The position numbers and the translations under genes were made by a program. The notes under the pieces were generated by a model. That model ran no database searches and was not told where the DNA came from. It saw nothing but the letters and a program-made list of their open reading frames with translations. A stretch of 64,000 bases of DNA from Caballeronia sp. M1242. GTDB taxonomy: Bacteria > Pseudomonadota > Gammaproteobacteria > Burkholderiales > Burkholderiaceae. Position 1 is the first letter of the stretch. Each line of letters opens with the position of its first letter. The stretch spans positions 62,001 through 126,000 of the forward strand of contig NZ_CP071131.1 in the NCBI RefSeq assembly GCF_017220215.1, in the 5' to 3' direction. Positions 8,914-17,926 of the stretch are shown here, piece by piece.

Positions 8914-9660
8914 TCAATGCGAACGGACACCCAGCTCGTCGAGCAGGATGGGCCGCAGCGTTTGCGGCGTGTGCGCCTTCGGCTCGAACGAAGCCGCGAT
9001 GCGTCCCGCGCGCATGACGAGGATTCTGTCGGCGAGCGCGAGGGCTTCGTCGACGTCATGCGTGACGATCAGCACGCCGGGGTGATGAAGCGCGACGAGC
9101 TCCTTCACGAGCCCGTGCATCTTGATGCGCGTGAGGGCATCGAGCGCCGCGAATGGCTCGTCGAGCAGCAGCAGCGCGGGATCGTGAATGAGCGCGCGCG
9201 CCAGCGCGACACGCTGAGCCTGCCCGCCCGACAGATTGCGCGGCCAGTCGTCCTCGCGGCCTGCGAGTCCGACTTCTGCCAGCGCGCGCGCCGCGCCGTT
9301 GCGGCCGATAGTGTTCTCATGACCGAGCGACACGTTCTGCCACAGCGTCGCCCATGGAAGAAGGCGATGCTCCTGGAACACGACGGAAGGCCGGGCCGGT
9401 GCGCGAATGCTGCCCGCATCGGGCAAATCGAGTCCCGCGAGCGCGCGCAGCAGCGTGGTCTTGCCGCATCCGCTTTCGCCCAGCAGCGCGACGAATTCGC
9501 CTTTTCGGATGTCGAGATCGAGGGAATCGATGACGACGCGGCTGCCGTAGCGCCGCTGAATACCGCGAACCGATACGGCCAGCGTCGATGCGGCGCTTGG
9601 CTCGCGAGTGGCCGACACGCTTGGCGAAGAATCGCGCGAAAGAGCGGTGCTTTCGGTCAC
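8914..9660 (-). CDS. Sulfonate-type ABC transporter ATP-binding protein (SsuB-like)
   Basis: A 248-residue ATPase with Walker A GESGCGKTT, Q-loop VVFQEHRLLPW, signature LSGGQAQRVALARAL and Walker B LLLLDEPFAALD followed by the H-loop TH. I chose a GTG start at 9660 because it overlaps the permease stop by 4 bp (GTGA), giving translational coupling and a short low-complexity lead before the ABC domain. It energises uptake through the adjacent permease. Confidence 0.85.
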   Translation of the reverse strand: MTESTALSRDSSPSVSATREPSAASTLAVSVRGIQRRYGSRVVIDSLDLDIRKGEFVALLGESGCGKTTLLRALAGLDLPDAGSIRAPARPSVVFQEHRLLPWATLWQNVSLGHENTIGRNGAARALAEVGLAGREDDWPRNLSGGQAQRVALARALIHDPALLLLDEPFAALDALTRIKMHGLVKELVALHHPGVLIVTHDVDEALALADRILVMRAGRIAASFEPKAHTPQTLRPILLDELGVRSH

Positions 9661-10505
9661 TTGTGCGCTCCCATGTTGTTGTTCGCGTAGTTCGCGTGCC
9701 AGGAGAGGAAATGGCCTTCGAGCACCCGCACGAGTGTGTCCGCGGCGACGCCGATGGTCGCGTAGATGATCACGGTCAGCACGATCACGTTTGTGTTCAG
9801 GAACTCGCGCGCGTCCATCGCGAGAAAGCCGATGCCTTTGGTCGTCGCAAGCGTTTCGGCGATGACCAGGGCGAGCCACGCATGAGCGAGCGCATAGCGC
9901 ACGCCAGTGAGGATCGACGGCATCGCGCCGGGAAGAATGATTCGCCGCACGGTCGCGCTTCGGCTCATGCCGACGATCTTGGCGAGTTCCATCAGCTTCG
10001 GATCGATCTGGCGGATGCCGAGCATCGTGTTGATATAGATCGGGAAGAGGACCGCGAGCGCGACCAGAAAGATTTTCGCGGTCTCGCCGACGCCGAACCA
10101 CACGATGACGAGCGGGAGCATCGCCAGAAAAGGAATGGCGCGCACCATCTGCACGGAGCGATCAATAATCGCCTGCGCAAGCGGCGAGAAGCCGACCACG
10201 ACACCCAAAGCCAGCCCGATGACCCCGCCAATGGCGAAGCCCGCCGCCGCGCGCAACAGCGAAATGCCAAGGTGAACGAAGAGTTCGCCGTTCTGCGCCA
10301 TTTTGGCGGCGGTCGCAAGGACGCTGCTCGGTGCGGGAAGAACCTGCGGCGCAATTAGTCCGGCGCGTGCGGCGGCTTCCCAAAGAACCACGACCATCGC
10401 CGGTACGAGCCAGGACAGCCACCGGTAAAGGGCGCTTTTGGTTAAGCCCGCGCGAGCGGGTCGCGTGGAGAGATAGCGTTCGCGGGGCGAGGTCAGGTCG
10501 GCCAT
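9657..10505 (-). CDS. Sulfonate-type ABC transporter permease (SsuC-like)
   Basis: A 282-residue inner-membrane protein with about six membrane segments. The EAA-type cytoplasmic loop is visible as KLMELAKIVGMSRSATVRRI followed by LPGAMPSILTGVRYAL. This is the first gene of the four-gene run (permease, ATPase, binding protein, oxidoreductase), an order unlike the common ssuEADCB. An inverted repeat 135 bp upstream may be its operator. Confidence 0.85.
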   Translation of the reverse strand: MADLTSPRERYLSTRPARAGLTKSALYRWLSWLVPAMVVVLWEAAARAGLIAPQVLPAPSSVLATAAKMAQNGELFVHLGISLLRAAAGFAIGGVIGLALGVVVGFSPLAQAIIDRSVQMVRAIPFLAMLPLVIVWFGVGETAKIFLVALAVLFPIYINTMLGIRQIDPKLMELAKIVGMSRSATVRRIILPGAMPSILTGVRYALAHAWLALVIAETLATTKGIGFLAMDAREFLNTNVIVLTVIIYATIGVAADTLVRVLEGHFLSWHANYANNNMGAHK

Positions 10506-11706
10506 TTCATTCCCGTGTCAGTCCATGAAGGATGGAACGCTCCGGCAGGAAGCAGAAGCGCGGCGGTGCGCCGAGTGCCGTCGTCATCGAATACTGAATG
10601 GTGTAAAGCAGCCAGTCATTAGAAGACAGCGCGATCAGCAACGACAAACGATTTATTGTCGTTTGCTTTTCAGCTCTGACGGGATGAGTAATTCACGACA
10701 CATGATGTCGAAGCCGGCAAACCGTCGCGCGTGAACTGCATCTATGAATCGAAGAATTGCTTGTTTTCGGCGGCGGCTGAGTTGCCGTATCGTCGGCGAG
10801 GAAGATCACTCGGGCACGGAAGAAGTCGATGACCCTTCCCGAGGAAACGAGAAGCTCGGTCCACGGAGTCCATAAGGTGCGTTCTCGCACGCTGGCAGCA
10901 GCTTGGCCGTGGTTGCCGGCAAGACGCGGGCAGCGGCGGCATCGACGTTATTCGGGGCTGCGAGAAGCGCGCTTCCGGACGCGTTCCTGCTGTGTCTTCT
11001 GCATCGCCGAAAAGTAGGGCGATTCCCGAACCTCGCCAATCCGGCGGTCGACGCGACATCGCTCGTCGTAAGCAGATCTTCGGCCATGAATGGACGGTTG
11101 AGCGCGCCGCAGTTTGGATGGACTGGATTCTTTTTCCGTCGTTCAATGACCAATCTCCGGCGGGAATTGTTGACGGCACCGTCTCCGCCCGGCGATAAAG
11201 CGTCAGTCGATGCGCGCCGTCGCTCGGACGTTCCGACGTCGTCTCCCTTTGTGACGCTCGAGGCTGGCAGAAGAAGGTTCGTCGCAAGATCAATGTCACT
11301 ACCGGGGTAGGACTCGGTGAGACGGGTAAGGCGGGCAAGCATGAAACCCTGCGTCAGCGCGGCGGTGCATTCAGGCGCACCAGGCCTCGAAGCTGCCGTC
11401 TCCATCGCTCGCCCCGGCATGGACAGGGCTGGCTGCCGCTGTCCGACTACCGCAATCAAGGTGCTGTGGGTCGTCGAGTGGACCCTTGATCTTGCTCGAT
11501 GTGCGTCTCTGCAGCGTTCTCTCTTTGAAGCGATGGCATCCCATCGACCCCTCTACGGGGGGCATCTAGCCGCGCACTAGCCGGGCAACCTTCGCCGAGC
11601 CGCAAAGTGGGGAGCGCTGCGAGCGCGCCGATCGGCCATGAAGGGACTGTCGAGGTGGCCGTCCGGTTTAGTCGGACTATCCCTCATCGGTCTGGACGTG
11701 CTGCGC
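10506..11706. other. 1.2-kb stretch without a recognisable gene
   Basis: The first 250 bases hold the upstream region of the SsuC-like operon, including an inverted repeat at 10640-10663. From about 10740 to 11700 I find only overlapping, unconvincing frames on both strands, rich in Arg, Ser and Pro. No family motif, transposase signature or RNA gene was recognised. Confidence 0.4.
10640..10663. promoter_or_regulatory. Inverted repeat upstream of the sulfonate importer
   Basis: AACGACAA and TTGTCGTT form a perfect 8-bp inverted repeat with an 8-base AT-rich centre, about 135 bp upstream of the SsuC-like start. It could be an operator for a sulfur regulator or a hairpin. No T tract follows in either direction. 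No regulator gene is adjacent. Confidence 0.4.
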
Positions 11707-12603
11707 CTACCCCGGCCCATCGCTCGCCGCTGCGAGCAGCGGCAAGAGCAGATCACTGACCGGCGTGGCGATGCCGCGCGCTCGGCCGCAACGTTGTATG
11801 ACGCCGTTGCGGCTATCCCACTCGAGCGGCTGGCCGGCTTGCCGGTCTGCAAGGATCGATGTACCGAGGTCAGCCGGTGCGCGCCGGAACCCATCGACAA
11901 TTTCTCGCATGACTTCATCGTCTAGCGTCGCGCCTTCCGCACGCGCGACTTCCATGCATTCCTTCAGATACGTGAGCGACAGGTGTTCGATATCGGACCG
12001 GGAATACATGCCGGCTCGGCGGCCCGTCAGCACCATCAATCCGGCCACTGCGTTCTGAAGTAATTTCCGCCACGCGATGCTGATGAAGTCCTCGGTCACA
12101 TCCACGGAACAGCGTGTGTTGCGCAACGCCGTCACGACAGTCTGGGCCGCCGGAGTGTCTGGCAACGTGAGTCTCGGCTTCGCACGCAGCCAAACCGAGG
12201 CATCGGCTTCGCGCTGAGCCGGAAACCAGACTACCGAAGGCAGCACTCGGTCTTGCGATACGTAAGTGGCAAACTGACTCTTCTGTTCCACGCCGTTCTG
12301 CAATACGCAAACCACGGTCTCCTCGCCGCACAACGCGGACAACCACGTCGAGGCAGCTTCGATCTGCGTCGTCTTCACCGCGACGAAGACGAGATCGAAC
12401 GTCGTTTCGATGCACGCAGGGTTTGTCTGCACGGGACCGGGCACGCGGATCTGGCCGCCGTCAAATCGCACGTCCAGGTGGTCGTGTGCGGTGCGGCCGA
12501 ATAACGCCGGTGTACGTCCGGCTTCGTGAAGCGAGGCCGCAACAGTGGCGCCGATCGCGCCGGGGCCCAGCAACGCAATCCTCGGATTGTCATGCATTTT
12601 CAT
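11707..12603 (-). CDS. Ketopantoate reductase family protein (PanE/ApbA-like)
   Basis: A 298-residue NADP-binding enzyme. The Rossmann motif GPGAIGATVA lies near the N-terminus, followed by VAVKTTQ and the LQNGVEQ segment typical of 2-dehydropantoate 2-reductases. The C-terminal helical domain contains IAWRKLLQNAVAG with the family Lys and Asn. The start beginning MKMHDN was chosen for its AGGAAG ribosome site 5 bp upstream. It follows the frameshifted MFS gene by 38 bp. Such paralogues next to transporters often reduce other 2-keto acids rather than ketopantoate, so the substrate is uncertain. Confidence 0.8.
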   Translation of the reverse strand: MKMHDNPRIALLGPGAIGATVAASLHEAGRTPALFGRTAHDHLDVRFDGGQIRVPGPVQTNPACIETTFDLVFVAVKTTQIEAASTWLSALCGEETVVCVLQNGVEQKSQFATYVSQDRVLPSVVWFPAQREADASVWLRAKPRLTLPDTPAAQTVVTALRNTRCSVDVTEDFISIAWRKLLQNAVAGLMVLTGRRAGMYSRSDIEHLSLTYLKECMEVARAEGATLDDEVMREIVDGFRRAPADLGTSILADRQAGQPLEWDSRNGVIQRCGRARGIATPVSDLLLPLLAAASDGPG

Positions 12604-12641
12604 TGGCTTCCTGGTTGTCGAGCGTCGCGCGTACTGGCAAT

Positions 12642-13858
12642 TCACGTCGCGCGTAGATGACGGCGAAGCGCCAGCGCTAACGGGAAGATGGCAAGCGCAG
12701 TGGCCGCCGTCGCGATGGTCGCGCCGTACACGCCGATCCGATCGCCCAACAGCCCGTACGCGACCGGAGCAAGTGCTCCTGATGCAATGGTGCCAGTGTA
12801 AAAGAGCGCAAACGCTCGCTCCGTGCCGCCAGCCGCCGCGAGTTCGGGCACCGTGCCGTAAAGCACTGATGACGTGCCGTTGAGCATCACGCCGAGCAGC
12901 GGCAGCAGGATCATCGCGGGCGAGAGCGGCAGCCAGATCATGGCCAGAATCAGCAGCGCGGTGGCGCCTTCAGTTGTGAACACCGTTCCTATGACGCCTA
13001 CGCGCGCGCCGAGCGCACCACAAGCGAACTTGCCCGCGGCGCCGCGATAAAAACCAGCGCCAGCGCCGTACTCATCATCTGAGGCGAGATGCCCTTCGAG
13101 CGCAGGAGAAAGGGCAGAAACGTGAGCAGCCCCATTCGCACAGCCGTGTCGAGCACGCCAATTCCGAACAGCAGCGAGAAGCCGCTGCGCGACTCCGTCG
13201 TGGCTTCCCTGGCCACCGCTTCGTCTCGTGGCGGCTCGATGTTGCGTGCCGAAGGGAGAAAAAGTGCAATGACTAACCCGGTGAGAATGCCGATGGTCGA
13301 CATCACCAAAAGCGCATGACGCCACGGCATGAAGGTGATAAGCAGTGAAATGGCTGCGGGCAGTGTGGACTTGCCGAGATCACCCGCGAAGTTATAGACG
13401 CTGAGCGGCGCGCGGGCGTCGCGCCCATATGCACGAGACACAACCCCCGACGCCAGCGGATGCTGCGTGCTCGATCCGCAGCCCGACACCGCGAGCGCGA
13501 CGCAAAGACCCATCAGAGAACCCGACATGCCCGCGATGGCATAGCCCAGTGCCGCGAGCAGAGTGCCGATGGCGAGAGTCGCGCGCGTGCCCAGGACGCG
13601 TGCAAGGCTGCCAGCAGGCACTTGCAGCGTCGCCATGGTGCCCGCGTAGATGCCTCGCAAAAGTGCGAGCGCACCGTAGCCGAGGCCGAAATCCGCCTGC
13701 CATACGGGCAACAGCGCGTAGATCATGTCCGTGTAGCCGTCGTGCAACGCGTGTGCCGCGCATGAGATCCATAGAGCCCGCTTGCGGCGCACGGAGCGGG
13801 ACGGATCGGTGTGTTCGGCTGGGGTCGGCGCCGGCGCGGAGAGGGAGAACAGTCGCAT
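12642..13858 (-). pseudogene. MFS transporter broken by a single-base frameshift
   Basis: Two overlapping frames together make one ~400-residue 12-helix carrier resembling the fosmidomycin-resistance-like MFS branch. The first frame begins MRLFSLSAP and carries ALHDGYTDMIYALLPVW; it loses homology after LALVFIA. The second resumes with GAAGKFACGALGAR and ends near LALALRRHLRAT. One missing G in the GC-rich run at about 13038-13046 would restore the frame as FIAGAAGK. This is either a recent mutation or a sequencing error. It lies upstream of the ketopantoate-reductase-like gene and divergent from a LysR gene. Confidence 0.8.
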
Positions 13859-13886
13859 GCGATAAATCAGGGAGCGCGGGTGCAAG

Positions 13887-13956
13887 TTATGTCGTATAGA
13901 ACGTCGCAAGGTGTCTGAAGTGTACGGTCGGGGCACCCGCGCAACAACTGACATAA
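13887..13956. promoter_or_regulatory. Divergent control region with TTATGTC/GACATAA arms
   Basis: The 128-bp space between the MFS gene (-) and the LysR gene (+) holds two inverted 7-bp arms, TTATGTC at 13887 and GACATAA at 13950, 56 bp apart. LysR proteins often bind two separated sites in such spaces. This is a candidate only. Confidence 0.35.
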
Positions 13957-13986
13957 AATTGGCGCTCACGGGAGAAAAAGTCACCG

Positions 13987-14937
13987 ATGAGCACTGAAAA
14001 GCCCGCCGCCGCAGATACCGAAACGTTGCCCCCCTTGAATGCCTTGCGGTACTTCGAAGCGGTGGCCCGTCTCGGCAGTTTCGCGGGCGCGGCGAACGAG
14101 CTTCACGTGACGCATTGGGCCGTGGGCAAGCGTATCCGCATGCTGGAAGACTGGTTCGGCGTCCCGTTGTTCGAACGTCGTGCGCGCGGCGTTGTGCTGA
14201 CTGACGAGGGAACGACACTGCTCGTCGATGTCAACGGTGCCTTCGCACGGCTGGGCAGTTCGGTGGGCCGGTTGCGGCAAGAATCGGCCACTCGCCGAAT
14301 CAAGGGTGTGGTGCGCGTGAATGCGCTGGCTAGTTTCGCGCTGTGCTGGCTCATTCCCCGGCTGGCGGATTTTCAGGCGCTTTACCCCGACGTGGATGTA
14401 AGGCTATCGACTACGTCACGCCGGCTCCGCTACGTGAGCGACGCGTTCGACATCGGCGTGCGTTCTGGACCCGAGGACGCTGCGGGCATCAAGTCATCGG
14501 TCCTGATGCCCGACCTGCGCTTGCCCGCATGCAGCCCTAAGGCTTTGATCAGCCGTCCGCTCGGCACGATTGCCGATTTGCGCAGCCATACTTGGCTGCA
14601 TTCAACAACCACTCGCACGGCATGGTCCGAATGGCTCCGTGAGGCGGGGGAACCGGCCATGCAGGGTGCGCGTGATCTTCATTTTGATCACGTGTTCCTG
14701 CAATTGGCCGCAGCGACGGAGGGCCTCGGTGTAACCCTGGCGTCTCTGCCTCTTATCGAGCGGGAAATCGCCGCGGGGCGGCTCGTGTGTCCGTTGCAGG
14801 GACCCGTTTGGCGCGGTCCAGATTACACGATGGTCGTCAATGTCGATCGTGCAGAGGACGAAGCCGTCAAGGTTTTCGGCAAGTGGATCACGACTGAGGC
14901 CCAAGCGAGTTGCCGATCGAGCATGAAGTCCTCCTAG
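13987..14937 (+). CDS. LysR-type regulator (GcvA-like branch)
   Basis: A 316-residue LysR protein. The winged helix at about residues 15-75 shows LNALRYFEAVARLGSFAGAAN, then a recognition helix and PLFERRARGVVLTDEG. The ligand-binding half has RVNALASFALCWLIPRL and DFDIGVRSG-like strands typical of the GcvA/AmpR group. It is divergent from the MFS/ketopantoate-reductase pair, the usual arrangement for a LysR regulator and its target, so it probably controls that operon in response to its substrate. Confidence 0.85.
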   Translation: MSTEKPAAADTETLPPLNALRYFEAVARLGSFAGAANELHVTHWAVGKRIRMLEDWFGVPLFERRARGVVLTDEGTTLLVDVNGAFARLGSSVGRLRQESATRRIKGVVRVNALASFALCWLIPRLADFQALYPDVDVRLSTTSRRLRYVSDAFDIGVRSGPEDAAGIKSSVLMPDLRLPACSPKALISRPLGTIADLRSHTWLHSTTTRTAWSEWLREAGEPAMQGARDLHFDHVFLQLAAATEGLGVTLASLPLIEREIAAGRLVCPLQGPVWRGPDYTMVVNVDRAEDEAVKVFGKWITTEAQASCRSSMKSS

Positions 14938-15437
14938 CGCACGGCGGCCCCTCCGCCAATTTTTTTGCGCCCCTGGTCGGCATGAAGGCGTGTACGCAAC
15001 CATCTTTGGCCTTGAGATGCCCCTATACCAAGTCTGTGTCGGTGCGAAAAGATGCTGACGGGAAGATCATCGAACGTATCCAAACGGAGTCGGTGACGCA
15101 GCCGAACCAGAGCGGCTGGCCCATCAAACTCGAGCATCTGAAGGGCGTTCAGTCCTGACGATGACGCTTCCGCCGGCGCAACGGCGGAACGCCACACTCA
15201 ATCCCGAACGATTTCTGTTCGACCTTCTGTCTTGTTTCCCGCGTTTGCTAAGTTGGCAAGACAGAGGCTGCAAGCGATTGAACGAACGAAATATCATTCG
15301 CAGTACAAAGTGATTAAACACTGTGCCGAAGCCGGTGCAACTGTGAGCCGCAGGCAGGGCAACGGCTCAGTGATTCGGGCGCAGGGCGTCCGAGGTGGGC
15401 GAAGCAGAAAGCAGCGAGCTGCACCAGTCCCGATGCA
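14938..15437. other. Stretch between convergent LysR and MFS genes
   Basis: No convincing gene. A short + frame ending at 15158 has a coding-like tail (VSVRKDADGKIIERIQTES) that matches nothing I know and may be a gene fragment. I saw no clear terminator hairpin with a T tract. Confidence 0.35.
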
Positions 15438-16748
15438 TCAATTCAGTTTCGAAAGAGCCAGGCTCGACACGTCTGGCTCCGGCTCTTCGATCCGCCGGCG
15501 CACCACGAACATGTAGACGAGCGCGGCGCCGAACGCGACACCCGCGCTGATGAGAAACGCATTGACGAACGAGTGAGTCGTGTCGACGACGACGCCCGTG
15601 ACGAACGGCGCGAACGAGCCGCCGAAATAGCCGCCGAAGTTCTGAATGCTTGCGAGCGACGCGACCATGTGCCGTGGCGCGGCAACCGTTGCAAGCGCCC
15701 AGCATGCGCCGCTCGCCATGTTCACGAAGAACATGGCGGCGCACAGGTAGATCATTGCCAACGTCAGATTCGGTGTGAACGCTGCGGGAACGGTGAAGAG
15801 GGCGGCGCCGACAAGTCCCACGCAAATCGGCCACTTGCGGCTGCGCATGGGCGCCATGCCGCGCGCCATCAGTCCGTCGGCGACGAAGCCGCTCGACAGC
15901 ATGCCAAGCGTGCCGAACAGGTATGGAATCGAAACGAGCCATCCGGTGTTCGCGATCGACAGATGCCGCTCATGTTCCAGATACGCGGGCAGCCAGGTCA
16001 GATACAACCAGACCATGTAAATCACGCCCATGTTGCCGAAAATCATGCCCCACGTCGTCGCCTTGCTGAAGAGGCTGCGCCATTCGACCATCGTCATGCG
16101 GCGCTCCGCTCGTTCGCCGCTTTCGCCGTCGGTGAGATAGGCGAGTTCGCGTGCGTCGAGCGGCATCGAGCGGCGGTCGCGATAGAGCAGATACCAGCCG
16201 ATCGAAACGACGATGCCGAGGACACCCATGATGACGAACATGGCGCGCCAGCCGAATACGAGCAGCAGCACGGTCAGTACCGGAGGAGCGAGTGCGGGAC
16301 CGATGGTGGACGAAGTGATGAAGATGCCCGTCGGCCTGCCGCGCTCATGGACGCCGAACCATTCGCTCACGACCTTTGCGCCCGCCGGAAAATTCGGCGA
16401 CTCGCCGAGGCCGAGCGCCACGCGCGCGACAAGAAATTGCGTCAGGTTCGACACGAGTCCGCCGCACAACTGGGCGGTCGACCACACGAACATGCCGACG
16501 CCGAGCATGATCCGTGCGCCGAAGCGGTCCAGCAATACGCCGATAGGCAACTGCGCGAAGGCATAGGCGAAGGAAAACGCGGAGAGCAGCAATCCCATCT
16601 GGGAAGCAGACAAGCCCAGTTCCGTACTCACCGAATGATTGGCGATCGAGAGCGTGCTGCGGTCGAGATAATTGACGATGCCCGCGATCGTCAGCAATGC
16701 AATCGCCATGACCTGGATGCGCTTCAGGCGTGTCGACTTCTCCTGCAT
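15438..16748 (-). CDS. MFS transporter, anion:cation symporter family
   Basis: A 436-residue 12-helix carrier. The ACS-family pattern is clear: an early NYLDRSTLSIAN helix, LDRFGAR in loop 2-3, GLGESPNFPAGAKVVSEWF in helix 4, and a GWRAMFVIMG segment. Relatives such as the glucarate/galactarate carriers import organic acids with protons. It lies 89 bp after the TauD-like gene and is probably co-transcribed with it. The ligand is not readable. Confidence 0.85.
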   Translation of the reverse strand: MQEKSTRLKRIQVMAIALLTIAGIVNYLDRSTLSIANHSVSTELGLSASQMGLLLSAFSFAYAFAQLPIGVLLDRFGARIMLGVGMFVWSTAQLCGGLVSNLTQFLVARVALGLGESPNFPAGAKVVSEWFGVHERGRPTGIFITSSTIGPALAPPVLTVLLLVFGWRAMFVIMGVLGIVVSIGWYLLYRDRRSMPLDARELAYLTDGESGERAERRMTMVEWRSLFSKATTWGMIFGNMGVIYMVWLYLTWLPAYLEHERHLSIANTGWLVSIPYLFGTLGMLSSGFVADGLMARGMAPMRSRKWPICVGLVGAALFTVPAAFTPNLTLAMIYLCAAMFFVNMASGACWALATVAAPRHMVASLASIQNFGGYFGGSFAPFVTGVVVDTTHSFVNAFLISAGVAFGAALVYMFVVRRRIEEPEPDVSSLALSKLN

Positions 16749-16837
16749 GGTGTCTCCTCCAGAGTTTCGTTGTGAGGCCGGGCGACGCCGCGGCCGTTAT
16801 CGCTTGTTCGGAAGGGCAGGCGGTCAGCCGGCTGCCA

Positions 16838-17776
16838 TCAGCGCGGCCGAACCCTGTCGATCACGGCACGCGAATACGGGCCGAGCACGGGTCCGTCGCC
16901 CGCCACGGTCGTGCGGCGAAAGACGCGGCGATACTTGCTCATGTCGTAGGCTTCCGCCTTGTGCAGCATGGTGCGGTTGTCCCATACGACGAGGTCGCCC
17001 TTTTCCCACTCGTGGAAATATGTGAACTGCGGCTGCGAGATGTGCTCGACGAGCTTGCGATGCAGCGCGCGGGCTTCGTCCAGTGGCAGACCGCTGATCT
17101 CGTTGCCGGCGTTGGCCGTGAGGTACAGCGAGCGCTCGTAGTCGCGATCGGGATGCACGCGCACGAGCGGGTGACTCACGGGCGGAACCGCTTCCTTCTC
17201 GAATCTCGTAAGAGGCGGAAGTTCGGGAAAAAGGCGCCGGCCGAATTCGTACGTATGCACCATGTGCAGCGGCTCGATTTCGTCCTTGAGATCGTCCGGC
17301 AACGCGGCGTAAGCCGCGATCATGTTGGAGAAGCCAGTGCGCCCGCCCGGTGCGCCCTTCGGCATTACTTCGATTCCGTAGAGTAGGGAAACATACGCCG
17401 GCACGTAACGATACGAGCTGTCCGTATGCCAGCGTGCGTTCACCTTCTGGAAAATCACGCGGAAATCGGTTTCCGGCAGGCTTTGACCGTCTGCGGACAC
17501 GTTCGCCACGTGATAGACGGTTGGCGCCGATACGGTCTTGTCTTCCTCCGGGAAGTCTTCGAGCGGACCCCACAGCTTCGAGAATCCGATCTGCTGCGCT
17601 TCCGTGAGCGACTGCCTGCGAAAGCACAGCACGCCGTACGTCGCGATGGCTCGCTTCATCTCTGCGATGGTCTCGGGAAGTATCGGCTGCGCGAGATCGA
17701 GGCCGGTCACTTCCGCGCCCAGCGCGTCTGCCAGCGGCGTCATGACGTAATCGGTATTGAGTTCCGCTTGCTCCAT
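16838..17776 (-). CDS. TauD/TfdA family 2-oxoglutarate-dependent dioxygenase
   Basis: A 312-residue non-haem iron oxygenase. The start beginning MEQAELN has an AAGGAG site 8 bp upstream. The facial triad is visible as HTD (His117, Asp119) after the NARW segment and the distal His272 in DNRTMLHKA, with the 2-oxoglutarate-binding Arg in RRVFRR. TauD and TfdA hydroxylate taurine or aryloxyacetates, releasing sulfite or a phenol; the present substrate is unknown. A 22-bp palindrome sits in its promoter and a GntR gene lies directly upstream on the same strand. Confidence 0.85.
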   Translation of the reverse strand: MEQAELNTDYVMTPLADALGAEVTGLDLAQPILPETIAEMKRAIATYGVLCFRRQSLTEAQQIGFSKLWGPLEDFPEEDKTVSAPTVYHVANVSADGQSLPETDFRVIFQKVNARWHTDSSYRYVPAYVSLLYGIEVMPKGAPGGRTGFSNMIAAYAALPDDLKDEIEPLHMVHTYEFGRRLFPELPPLTRFEKEAVPPVSHPLVRVHPDRDYERSLYLTANAGNEISGLPLDEARALHRKLVEHISQPQFTYFHEWEKGDLVVWDNRTMLHKAEAYDMSKYRRVFRRTTVAGDGPVLGPYSRAVIDRVRPR

Positions 17777-17816
17777 CGTCTTCGCTCCTTGGAAAAGTTT
17801 CGGTTCCCTTCTGGTA

Positions 17817-17838
17817 TGTGGCTGGCATGCCAGACACA
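17817..17838. promoter_or_regulatory. Palindromic operator before the TauD-like gene
   Basis: TGTG-g-CTGGCATGCCAG-a-CACA: a perfect 12-bp palindrome inside a 22-bp symmetric block with one mismatched pair. On the - strand it lies between TTGTGT (possible -35) and ATACCA (possible -10), where a repressor would block RNA polymerase. The adjacent GntR-family gene is the natural candidate binder. Confidence 0.55.
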
Positions 17839-17926
17839 AGGCGATGGTAAGGTGCTTGTTGCGCGGCCTGCAACTGCGAGGAAACCCTAGCTGCGACGCA
17901 AGCTTGGGCGGAAGCGGGGCGGGCGG

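Noticed and set aside
10742-11459. Long open frames on the - strand as a possible gene of ~200 residues.
   Set aside because: Composition is Arg/Ser/Pro-rich, overlapping frames are equally open on both strands, there is no ribosome site and no motif.
15573-16775. 400-codon + strand frame opposite the MFS gene.
   Set aside because: Rich in Arg, His, Asp and Ala with no domain pattern; the opposite strand encodes a clear 12-helix carrier.
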